Source of the DNA: Leptasterias polaris
Lineage: Eukaryota > Echinodermata > Asteroidea > Forcipulatida > Asteriidae
Assembly (NCBI GenBank): GCA_037783415.1
Contig: JAZGTN010000011.1
Location: forward strand, 1,984,001-2,048,000
Direction of reading: 5' to 3'
Length of the DNA stretch: 64,000 bases
Below, one piece after another: positions 41,101-53,100 of this stretch. The translations under genes were made by a program, and so were the position numbers. Within the stretch, counting starts at the first letter, position 1; each line of letters starts with the position of its first letter. The notes under the pieces were generated by a model. The model was given only the letters and a program-made list of their open reading frames with translations. It was not told the origin of the DNA and made no database searches.

Positions 41101-44100
41101 ATACTGCATGTGTGACTTAAATTTGCAAACACTTAATAATAATGAACAATTTGATTTTGTTTCAACCTAGTCAATGAGTAATAGTACAATTCAATATCAA
41201 GCTCAGTACTTTGCCCCCCAAAAAAAACTGATTGTCAGATTCAAATTCCACTGATCTGTTAAATGTACCTTCAACAACTGAAACAGGTACGTATATAGGT
41301 CTCACATTACTTTCCCCTAAAAATTCAATCGATTCAACAGTGTAACTTTGACAAGCATAAGAATACCAAACGCCGAATTTCAAAGCGTTTACTTAAAATA
41401 TGCAGCTGAATTACGCCTTTAATGCACAGTACAGTGAGAATCAATTTAGTTAAATAAGGCGTAACTCTGTTAACTTTTGAAGCGGGTTTTTGCTTTGAGC
41501 GCAGTAATTGCAGTACTAATGTTATGCCTTGTCAAAGTGGTTAAATCAGCTTAACAATGCTGCGTAACAGTTCTATTGTGAACCTTAATCTGTGTGGTTA
41601 ACACGAGCCTGAAGGTAGCAACGAAGTTTAAAAGTTATTGTTGTTGGACTGCTTTATTTGCTACCGTCAGCAATTATTCCGTATTTTGGAATTCAAGTAG
41701 CAATGTTGTATTGCACACTGTAGTAGCTTCCCTTGCCAGATGTCCAAACTTTATGTTTCACTTTTCAAAATTTGTAAGTGTCGTTTCGCTGGTAATGTTG
41801 TTCTCCAGACATCTAGACGGTGGCTTTGGTGGGCTCAGTGTGCTCATCAACGGGTTGTGAGGAGCCAACGCTGTGGTGCCAGGTGCCGGGTTCCGGTGCC
41901 GGTCAAGTTTCTCGAACAGCTTAGAGAGGTTGAAATTTTGGTTGAAGAACTGGGGGTAGTTGTTGGTTCGTTCTTCAAATCGGATCTTCCACCATTGTGA
42001 CCCCTCTGACTTAACACATCTCACACTTGACACGGCTGTTCTTATATACTTGTTTCTAAAGCTGGTCGTTTATTTACATTAAGATCTGTTGACGAAGAGA
42101 AACATGATGCACTTAGGTCTTCGTCTGAGGATATTATGAACTGTTACAATAATATTTATAAAACGTTAACTGAAAACTAATACTTGAACTTTCAACTCTC
42201 TGCGGTTCGCGCCATAATCTGGGCGGCGTCCGCCATCTTGACAATCATCTCGGAAATTATCAATCAACTTAAGCTGGATCCAAAGCAAAGCTTGTTTAAT
42301 AAATAGGTTGCAAAGGTAAACGAAGGGACTGCCTTGTCCCAAGAGGAATACTACAACAAATACATAACGTGTCTTAAGGACATGCCAATGGTATAAAGCT
42401 AACTCTCCGTTTGTCTCCGGTATCCATGGCAAACGAGTCAATAAATCAATGATTAAATAGAAATTATATACAACTTAGACTATGAAGGTAAACGGAATAT
42501 GATGATACTTGTTCGATTGAACAATATTAATGCAAACGGTAAGCAATAAGTAAGTTAAAACATAATTACCTGTTGACGAAGAGAAACATGATGCACTTAG
42601 GTCTTCGTCTGAGGATATTATGAACTGAAAGCCCGCGAAAATGAACTCGCTGAGGGCGCTACTCTGGTAGTATTACGTAATAGATAAAGCTACTAAAAAT
42701 AGATTGCGGGCATGCGCAAGATAGTTTCATGACCGTCACACATGTAAGGGCAAAAACCAAATAATATTTTCATCCCCGATGCTAAATGAACATAGGAAAT
42801 AATAATAAAGAATGTATTTATAAAGTGCTTCAGAGCGATAAAAGTGCTGGACAATAGAAAAGGAACTACTGGGGTGTCACGAATAAGAAGGTTTTTTTAA
42901 AAGACGTTTTCTGAAAATAGTAAGAGATGGGTTGTCCCTGATGTTGATGGGAATAGTGCCCCAAAGTTTAGGGCCAGCTATTGAAAAAGATATCTCGTTG
43001 TGGGATTTTGAACCTATGGGAATAGTAATAGTAAGAAGATATTTGTCTGAAACAGAAGTTTGCCTGAACATAAAAATAGTTTTACTGTGGCAGTTTTGCC
43101 GCTGGCAAGGTGAGTTAAAAAAACAAAATCTGCAAAATACTTTTTGAAACAACTTGTTTGTTTGTTTTCTTGGTTGCAGGCTGCTTGGCATGGTGAGGTG
43201 GAAGCTCTTCAGTGCTTTGGCAATGGAATGAACATCCTTCCCACTATTCATGTCAAAGATCTGGCAGGGTAAGCTGGAGACCTCTTGCATAATCTTTACA
43301 TAGCTACCCTAGCTGCCACAAATAAGTTTTTCATTATTGTGGCAGTTACCCTGTTTTTTAAGTGTGATGTATTTCCACTCTAAGCCACGCCCACTTCACA
43401 CAAACTGGCTCCACTGATTACCAGAAGCCCATAGGAGTTGCATTGAGCTAGTTTTTTCTTTGATAATTTATGCAAGAAAAGTTGAATATTAATTGAGTTT
43501 GGCTTTTACTTACATTTACATGTACGCTCTTCAAAGACTGACGTATTCTCAGAAGTAAGAGTTTCTGTCATAAGAAATGCCGCTGATCATTGAAACAGAT
43601 GATTTTGGGTAAACCTACACGCAAATGTATGCCAGCTGTGGAGCTTGAAGTAGCGAAAACTTTGGCCGTGCAGCACATATGCACACGTGTGACTCAATGA
43701 TTATGATCGGCTAAGAAGTAGAAGGTGATGTCATTTGCAGGAACTTCCAATATGTATAGTGTGTACGCACACACAAGTCCATTACGGGCAAGATGAGGAA
43801 ACTTCAACTAGACTTGACTGGCATGAAAGTAAATGGGAATCAAAGTCTGAATGCAAACAAGGTACCATAAGAAACATTGGTACGGCTCGTAATTCACGCG
43901 AATTTTCGAGAGCGAAGCGAATTTTCCTTTACCACACTTGGAAAATAGTGCGTAAATGATTGTCTGCATCCTGTAATTGGCTTCGCAGTTGCTTTCGTGT
44001 GAAGTATGAACTGGGCTATAGGATTTGCAATGGAATATTACATTAACAGTAGCTTTGAAATTGACACCTTTTGGTATTTTTTGGGGTTACAGTGTTATTC

Positions 44101-47100
44101 AGAACATAGCAGACGCTCGACCCAAAACCAGGTACCTGTTAGCCGTAGATGACTCCCAAAGCTCATTGGAAGATATTGTCAAGGTAGCTACAAATATGTG
44201 TCAAGTTTCTATCCGCACTTATATCTGCACGAAGTCTCTGATTTTCAATTTTTTATACTACACTTACATCCTTGTCATTTGATTGGTGGAACACGCGTCA
44301 CGTGTCATCCTTTTTATTTCACCATATATACTGCCGTGTCTCTCCAAAATTAATGTAGGAGTCCTATATTGATAATTATAGGAAGCTTGGAATGCTTTGC
44401 AGCATCTTTTCCAAAATAAATGCTCCCCGCCCGTTTTTCCAATTGAGTTACGGTCGTTTTGCAGCAGACAAGGTTTTTAGTCTACATGGAGTAGTCCATT
44501 GTGTTTAGTTGAGTTTTTAGAATTTTCTGTTTCATTATTTGTTTATGCGTGTTTACAGATGGAGCTGAGTTTTAAAACCATAGAAATATTAATATAATTT
44601 TGTAGGTTTTGCTGAAAGTGTGGATTTTTAATAACCATGTCGACTGCTTTTTATTCTGTAAATTCTGGTAACCCTGATAATAAACCCAGTGCTTTTTTTA
44701 AATGTTTGTTTCCAGTGCATAAGCACCAATCTGGGAACAGCCAGAGTGAAACACATCACCAAGGAAGATGCCTTGCTAAGCAAAGGGCTCTCGGTAAGTT
44801 AAGACCGTCAATTCATGAGCCGGCAACTAATGAGATTGGATTATCATGGCCGTGTAGTGTAGTACAGGCCTAGAATTACATGGAGGCTAAAAAAGGCCAT
44901 GGCCCCTGTTGCCCATAGTCATGGCCTTGATGCCCCTAGTCATGGCCCCTGTTGCCCCTAGTCATGGCCCCTGTTGCCCCTAGTCATGGCCCCTGTTGCC
45001 CATAGTCATGGCCCCTGTTGCCCCTAGTCATGGCCCCTGTTGCCCATAGTCATGGCCTTGATGCCCCTTCTAAAGTTTCCCATAGACTTTAACAAACAAT
45101 TCAATGGAAGTCAGTGCCCTTTGCAAAATGAAAATGATATCAAGTCTGTCTTAAAGACAAATGTTTAGAGGCAAACAGGTGATCATTGTAAAAAGGAGCA
45201 CGAAATAAAGTAGCAGTTTATAACTCAATGAAAAGTATACACTGAGTTACTGTACAGTAATCCTAAACACGTAGGCATTCAATATGAAGAATCACTCTAA
45301 GTTGATCAATAGATTATATTTCTTCACAACAACTACAGAGCTGCCAATACTCACTGATTCTGCGGAAAGTTCCCTGGAAATAAAAAAATCTCCCTGATTA
45401 TTGAACCTTTTTTTCCTATAATGTTGAATGTAATTCTAAATATCTCCCCGACTGGTGTACAAAACGTCCCTGATTGCAAGATGCAAATGTTGGCAGCAAC
45501 TAAATGAGCAATAAAATCTGCTAGGAAGCCTGGGTTTGGATTGGATGGATTGTGGTTAATTTGGGGGTCTGGTTTATGTGGGGTAAGCTGTCCAAAGATA
45601 TATAACTGAATTGGTTGTCTCACCCGTACAGCAACAAGACTTTGACATGTTGTTGACAAACCTGAGGATGGATGGAGTGTACACCAAGGAGAACATGAAC
45701 ATCCATTGGGTATCAGAGAGAGGAGTTATTGAGAATATTAATCAGATCATCCAAGAATTCAAAGCCACCAGAGGTCTCCTGGTAAGTTCAATCATTTCAC
45801 AACTTCTAGATTTCTTCAAGATTTACACATCCGTCAAAAAACCATTATCAGTAGTTTTTTCCCCCTAAATTTGTTATATGAACTATATTAATATATTCAT
45901 TTGTTGTATATCTTTAACTTTATCCCATGTCCCACTTTTTAAGCCAGACAACAATGTTTTGCATAGTTTGGGTTTTGTTTTCTCCACATATTACAAATGA
46001 AAAGCTATTTTCTCAAATTTGTCGACGACCCACAAAGCATCAAATTGCAGCATGTTTTTCATATGCTTAAATATTTGTATGTAGCATTAAAAACAATCCT
46101 TTCATTCCGTAGCCTCAGGCCATATCTTATTTGGCGGCTCTGGCTATTGCTGTTGCTGAGGGTGTTTTTACTAAGGATATCCTATACTTCAATGCGTGAT
46201 GACATGGCAATCCAGCAGAAGCCGTAGCCAATCTGGACACGGCCTTGAATACAGTTACAAAGCTCCATTCATTAAGCAGAAATGTTAAAATACCTGTTTC
46301 AAAAACTGCAGACTTTATCCTTATTCTATTGAAGCAGATCACAGTTACTTTCCTTGATTGAGGAAACCCTTCAACTCTTTCCTCCTTTGTCTTTCAGCCG
46401 ATGCGAGGTTGTGTTCTTGGCCCGCCTGCCGTGGGGAAGACGAGTGTAGCAGCAGCCCTGTGTAAACAGTACAAACTTCATCATATTAAGATTAAAGACG
46501 TCGTTGATGAAGCCATTGAGATCCTGGTAAGGAGAATCATGGGAGATTTCGAATTCCTTATCCACAGTGTACATCACTCGGCAAAATCTAACAACCTTTG
46601 AATGAAATCATGAAGTTCATGTCATGTTAATAAGCTAAGGAGGCTCCTCAAAGCACCTTACAATATTAGTACCCCTGTTCATCAGACTTAAAGCATTCCT
46701 GAAACCATCTCGGCCTCTTTGGAGTATGCAGCACCGAAAACCGAATTGTCCCACATATTGCTCATCATTCACATCAACGGTCTCTACCCTCACAGGTTTA
46801 TTGGTTAGCAAGAAAATTAGGTGCCCAGCTTGCGCGTTCACCATGGATTTGCATTGTTATGACATTCATTTTCATACTATAAGCACCGGAAGGTTAGTGT
46901 GCCTTTTTGTGTGCTTACAGTAAGCAGCTCAATGAAATTAGGCTCTGGGTGAAGAGAAGCGATTATAGTTTAGGGTCATGCTCAAGGATACAAATGGCAC
47001 AAACAGGATTGGAACCCACACTCCGGTGACTAACCTGGAAGAGTTGGATGGGCAAGACCCCTTGGCCGAGACATGCCTTGGATTGATTACTTTCCTTTAC

Positions 47101-50100
47101 CATGTCTCTTTACTGTCACCATGTTACAGAGTCATAGATTCTATAACTTTGGATTGATTACTTTCCTTTACCATGTCTCTTTACTGTCACCATGTTACAG
47201 AGTCATAGATTCTATAACTTTGGATTGATTACTTTCCTTTACCATGTCTCTTTACTGTCACCATGTTACAGAGTCATAGATTCTATAACTTTACCATGTC
47301 TCTTTACTGTCACCATGTTACAGAGTCATAGATTCTATAACTTTACCATGTCTCTTTACTGTCACCATGTTACAGAGTCATAGATTCTATAACTTTACCA
47401 TGTCTCTTTACTGTCACCATGTTACAGAGTCATAGATTCTATAACTTTACCATGTCTCTTTACTGTCACCATGTTACAGAGTCATAGATTCTATAACTTT
47501 ACCATGTCTCTTTACTGTCACCATGTTACAGAGTCATAGATTCTATAACTTTACCATGTCTCTTTACTGTCACCATGTTACAGAGTCATAGATTCTATAA
47601 CTTTACCATGTCTCTTTACTGTCACCATGTTACAGAGTCATAGATTCTATAACTTTACCATGTCTCTTTACCGTCACCATGTTACAGAGTCATAGATTCT
47701 ATAACTTTACCATGTCTCTTTACCGTCACCATGTTACAGAGTCATAGATTCTATAACTTTACCATGTCTCTTTACCGTCACCATGTTACAGAGTCATAGA
47801 TTCTATAACTTTACCATGTCTCTTTACTGTCACCATGTTACAGAGTCATAGATTCTATAACTTTACCATGTCTCTTTACTGTCACCATGTTACAGAGTCA
47901 TAGATTCTATAACTTTACCATGTCTCTTTACTGTCACCATGTTACAGAGTCATAGATTCTATAACTTTACCATGTCTCTTTACTGTCACCATGTTACAGA
48001 GTCATAGATTCTATAACTTTACCATGTCTCTTTACTGTCACCATGTTACAGAGTCATAGATTCTATAACTTTACCATGTCTCTTTACCGTCACCATGTTA
48101 CAGAGTCATAGATTCTATAACTTTACCATGTCTCTTTACTGTCACCATGTTACAGAGTCATAGATTCTATAACTTTACCATGTCTCTTTACTGTCACCAT
48201 GTTACAGAGTCATAGATTCTATAACTTTACCATGTCTCTTTACTGTCACCATGTTACAGAGTCATAGATTCTATAACTTTACCATGTCTCTTTACTGTCA
48301 CCATGTTACAGAGTCATAGATTCTATAACTTTACCATGTCTCTTTACTGTCACCATGTTACAGAGTCATAGATTCTATAACTTTACCATGTCTCTTTACT
48401 GTCACCATGTTACAGAGTCATAGATTCTATAACTTTACCATGTCTCTTTACTGTCACCATGTTACAGAGTCATAGATTCTATAACTTTACCATGTCTCTT
48501 TACTGTCACCATGTTACAGAGTCATAGATTCTATAACTTTACCATGTCTCTTTACCGTCACCATGTTACAGAGTCATAGATTCTATAACTTTACCATGTC
48601 TCTTTACTGTCACCATGTTACAGAGTCATAGATTCTATAACTTTACCATGTCTCTTTACTGTCACCATGTTACAGAGTCATAGATTCTATAACTTTACCA
48701 TGTCTCTTTACTGTCACCATGTTACAGAGTCATAGATTCTATAACTTTACCATGTCTCTTTACTGTCACCATGTTACAGAGTCATAGATTCTATAACTTT
48801 ACCATGTCTCTTTACTGTCACCATGTTACAGAGTCATAGATTCTATAACTTTACCATGTCTCTTTACCGTCACCATGTTACAGAGTCATAGATTCTATAA
48901 CTTTACCATGTCTCTTTACTGTCACCATGTTACAGAGTCATAGATTCTATAACTTTACCATGTCTCTTTACTGTCACCATGTTACAGAGTCATAGATTCT
49001 ATAACTTTACCATGTCTCTTTACTGTCACCATGTTACAGAGTCATAGATTCTATAACTTTACCATGTCTCTTTACTGTCACCATGTTACAGAGTCATAGA
49101 TTCTATAACTTTACCATGTCTCTTTACCGTCACCATGTTACAGAGTCATAGATTCTATAACTTTACCATGTCTCTTTACTGTCACCATGTTACAGAGTCA
49201 TAGATTCTATAACTTTACCATGTCTCTTTACTGTCACCATGTTACAGAGTCATAGATTCTATAACTTTACCATGTCTCTTTACTGTCACCATGTTACAGA
49301 GTCATAGATTCTATAACTTTACCATGTCTCTTTACTGTCACCATGTTACAGAGTCATAGATTCTATAACTTTACCATGTCTCTTTACTGTCACCATGTTA
49401 CAGAGTCATAGATTCTATAACTTTACCATGTCTCTTTACCGTCACCATGTTACAGAGTCATAGATTCTATAACTTTACCATGTCTCTTTACTGTCACCAT
49501 GTTACAGAGTCATAGATTCTATAACTTTACCATGTCTCTTTACTGTCACCATGTTACAGAGTCATAGATTCTATAACTTTACCATGTCTCTTTACTGTCA
49601 CCATGTTACAGAGTCATAGATTCTATAACTTTACCATGTCTCTTTACTGTCACCATGTTACAGAGTCATAGATTCTATAACTTTACCATGTCTCTTTACT
49701 GTCACCATGTTACAGAGTCATAGATTCTATAACTTTACCATGTCTCTTTACTGTCACCATGTTACAGAGTCATAGATTCTATAACTTTACCATGTCTCTT
49801 TACCGTCACCATGTTACAGAGTCATAGATTCTATAACTTTACCATGTCTCTTTACTGTCACCATGTTACAGAGTCATAGATTCTATAACTTTACCATGTC
49901 TCTTTACTGTCACCATGTTACAGAGTCATAGATTCTATAACTTTACCATGTCTCTTTACTGTCACCATGTTACAGAGTCATAGATTCTATAACTTTACCA
50001 TGTCTCTTTACTGTCACCATGTTACAGAGTCATAGATTCTATAACTTTACCATGTCTTTTTACTGTCACCATGTTACAGAGTCATAGATTCTATAACTTT

Positions 50101-53100
50101 ACCATGTCTCTTTACTGTCACCATGTTACAGAGTCATAGATTCTATAACTTTACCATGTCTCTTTACTGTCACCATGTTACAGAGTCATAGATTCTATAA
50201 CTTTACCATGTCTCTTTACTGTCACCATGTTACAGAGTCATAGATTCTATAACTTTACCATGTCTCTTTACCGTCACCATGTTACAGAGTCATAGATTCT
50301 ATAACTTTACCATGTCTCTTTACTGTCACCATGTTACAGAGTCATAGATTCTATAACTTTACCATGTCTCTTTACTGTCACCATGTTACAGAGTCATAGA
50401 TTCTATAACTTTACCATGTCTCTTTACTGTCACCATGTTACAGAGTCATAGATTCTATAACTTTACCATGTCTCTTTACTGTCACCATGTTACAGAGTCA
50501 TAGATTCTATAACTTTACCATGTCTCTTTACTGTCACCATGTTACAGAGTCATAGATTCTATAACTTTACCATGTCTCTTTACTGTCACCATGTTACAGA
50601 GTCATAGATTCTATAACTTTACCATGTCTCTTTACTGTCACCATGTTACAGAGTCATAGATTCTATAACTTTACCATGTCTCTTTACCGTCACCATGTTA
50701 CAGAGTCATAGATTCTATAACTTTACCATGTCTCTTTACTGTCACCATGTTACAGAGTCATATATTCTATAACTTTACCATGTCTCTTTACTGTCACCAT
50801 GTTACAGAGTCATAGATTCTATAACTTTACCATGTCTCTTTACTGTCACCATGTTACAGAGTCATAGATTCTATAACTTTACCATGTCTCTTTACCGTCA
50901 CCATGTTACAGAGTCATAGATTCTATAACTTTACCATGTCTCTTTACTGTCACCATGTTACAGAGTCATAGATTCTATAACTTTACCATGTCTCTTTACT
51001 GTCACCATGTTACAGAGTCATAGATTCTATAACTTTACCATGTCTCTTTACCGTCACCATGTTACAGAGTCATAGATTCTATAACTTTACCATGTCTCTT
51101 TACTGTCACCATGTTACAGAGTCATAGATTCTATAACTTTACCATGTCTCTTTACTGTCACCATGTTACAGAGTCATAGATTCTATAACTTTGGTAGTAC
51201 ACAATGTACAATGTATCTCTAAAGAATAGATACTAATTAGTTGACAAAAACGGTAACTGTTTAAAGGGTGTGTACAACATTGGTAATTGCCAAAGACCTG
51301 TATCCACACTTGATGTGACCCAACATATACATGAAATAACAAACCTGTGAAAGTTTAAGCTCAATCAGTCTTCGGAGTCATGAGAAAACAGTGAAAAACC
51401 CCCTTATGTGTTTTAACTTCTTTTCAAACATCGGAATTTATCCTGCAGGATAAAGACTATTATTTTACTCATTTCCTAAAAACTATGGCATTTCAAGCAA
51501 AACTATTTCAAGGGAAGTTTTCCACCATGACCATCTTTATACCATGTAAGTTATGTGCAAACCTGTGAACATTTATATTTTCATTCTTACCAATGTTGTA
51601 CACACCCTTTAAACTGAGATGGACTTGATGTTGGATTACAGGAAAAGAGTGCAGCGAGAGCTGACTCGGATGAGAATGAAGATGACGATGGTAAGGCACA
51701 GGAAGATCAAGAATTACTGGAAGCAATCATGGAGAGTAAAGAGTCAAATAATGGTAAGTCCTTTCAAACAAGTGAGTTGTTGGTCATCTCAAAGGAACAT
51801 CTGGTATAGTTACAAACAATGGTGGCAGCCTGTTCAATCTTGTTTGCTAAATTTATACAACAACAGGACAAAAGTCTTGAATCTGGGATCACACAATAAC
51901 TCGTGGAAAGGGATTTTACAAGGCATGTTTTCCATAATCTGTTTTCCCGGGTGAAATGAAGTGTATCACAGTAGGTGCTTGCCTGTGCAGGCTGGAAACA
52001 CACTGGAAAGTGTCTGTCCAAAACAAATTTGCGGGAAAAACATGTCATCGGCCACGACATGCTACAATTTGCACTGGTTAGACAGTGGAATGATTGAAGC
52101 CTGTAAGACTTTGGAGGAGCAGTGATAGTGGTGTTTTTGGTATCTGGACTCCGGTTTCAGTCTGAGTACAAGGTGGCCGTAGGACTCCAGTGTGCTGGTA
52201 ATCATAGCTGGCCATTCTTGGAATCAATTCATATGTCACAAATGATGGACACAAATACTGAAAATGTAAAAAAACTCTCGAGTTTGATTCATTGAATGCC
52301 TGTGCTTACATTCAAGTTGTTTTGTTTACGTTTCTCAGGTCGAATTGAAGATCAGTACATCCTTCGTTTCTATCGTGACAAGCTTCACTCCATGCCATGC
52401 CAGAACCAAGGCTTTGTCTTGGATGGATTCCCTAAAACCATGGAACAGGCTAAGGAGCTGTTTGCAGGTAAGACAGTGGTCTCATTGACAGACAATAATG
52501 CTCAACTTAATGTTGACAACTTTGAGTGCTATGGTTAAAGATACAGCTCCCGAGGTAATCCTCAGCACGTTGTATTTTCCCGAGGCAAAGCCGAGAAAAA
52601 ATAGACTGCTCCGGGATCACTGAGGGAGCTTTAGCTTTATTACCAAAGCACGAGTAAAAGCAGTCAATATTTGTTTTATAACACCCCAACCATATATTGT
52701 GCCTAAACGTCTAGGTACCGAGAAGCTTCTGTTGCTAGTACATTGGTTGCTTCAGGGGTACATTGTTTGCAGCGTGTATAGCGCATAGCGTTCTTGCGGC
52801 TTTCTAGTCAAAATAAGACATAGCATGTGAAACACTCTCAACCAATCAAAAGGCAGCATCTTTATAAGTGGGTGTTATGATGTGTATTGTTCAGCATTTG
52901 TTCAAACGTTTGGATGTGTCGTACATTTGAACATTTTGGTTTGAATGTAATCATATTAATGGTTATTCAAACAGTAATAAAACAGTGTAGATGCTGAGCC
53001 ATTTACGAAACCTACTGTGGTAGCTTTTTCATTCTGTAAATTGCAAATGGTGAACTAGAAGAGTTCAAACTGCATTGGTTATTGAAACATACTCTTCAAT

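Larger units (their letters stand above)
34105..42740 (-). mobile_element. Complete Ty3/gypsy LTR retrotransposon, antisense to AK7
   Basis: The element is 8636 bases with two 745-bp LTRs (34105-34849 and 41996-42740), bounded by TGTGAC...GTCACA. CATG is duplicated at 34101-34104 and 42741-42744. Read on the minus strand the order is 5' LTR, a leader of about 0.9 kb, gag, pol (protease, RT, RNase H, integrase) and 3' LTR. The order RT-RNase H before integrase marks Ty3/gypsy rather than copia. No frameshift or stop breaks gag or pol, so it looks intact. No envelope-like frame follows pol. Confidence 0.96.
33963..43179. other. AK7 intron 6
   Basis: 9.2 kb, made long by a complete LTR retrotransposon (34105-42740). 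Without the insertion and one target copy, the intron would be about 0.58 kb. The native flanks (33963-34104 and 42745-43179) are non-coding. Confidence 0.9.
44794..45631. other. AK7 intron 9
   Basis: 0.84 kb. It contains an 'AGGCCT' family repeat whose middle has expanded into a 22-bp tandem array (44898-45072). Then comes a GAGCTGCCAA...TTGGCAGC inverted-repeat fragment (45339-45500). Confidence 0.7.
46527..51641. other. AK7 intron 11
   Basis: 5.1 kb inside the adenylate kinase domain, between the P-loop exon and the next exon. It holds a MITE fragment (about 46917-46946), a minus-strand SINE (46946-47085), a 52-bp tandem array (47096-51189) and a TTAA-flanked MITE (51259-51614) that ends 27 bases before the next exon. 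Confidence 0.9.

Noticed and set aside
47096..51189. CRISPR-like array
   Set aside because: The repeats are directly head-to-tail without variable spacers, and the genome is eukaryotic.
29061..51189. Array periods 39 and 52 are both multiples of 13
   Set aside because: The units share no sequence and the third array is 55 bp, so the numbers are taken as coincidence.
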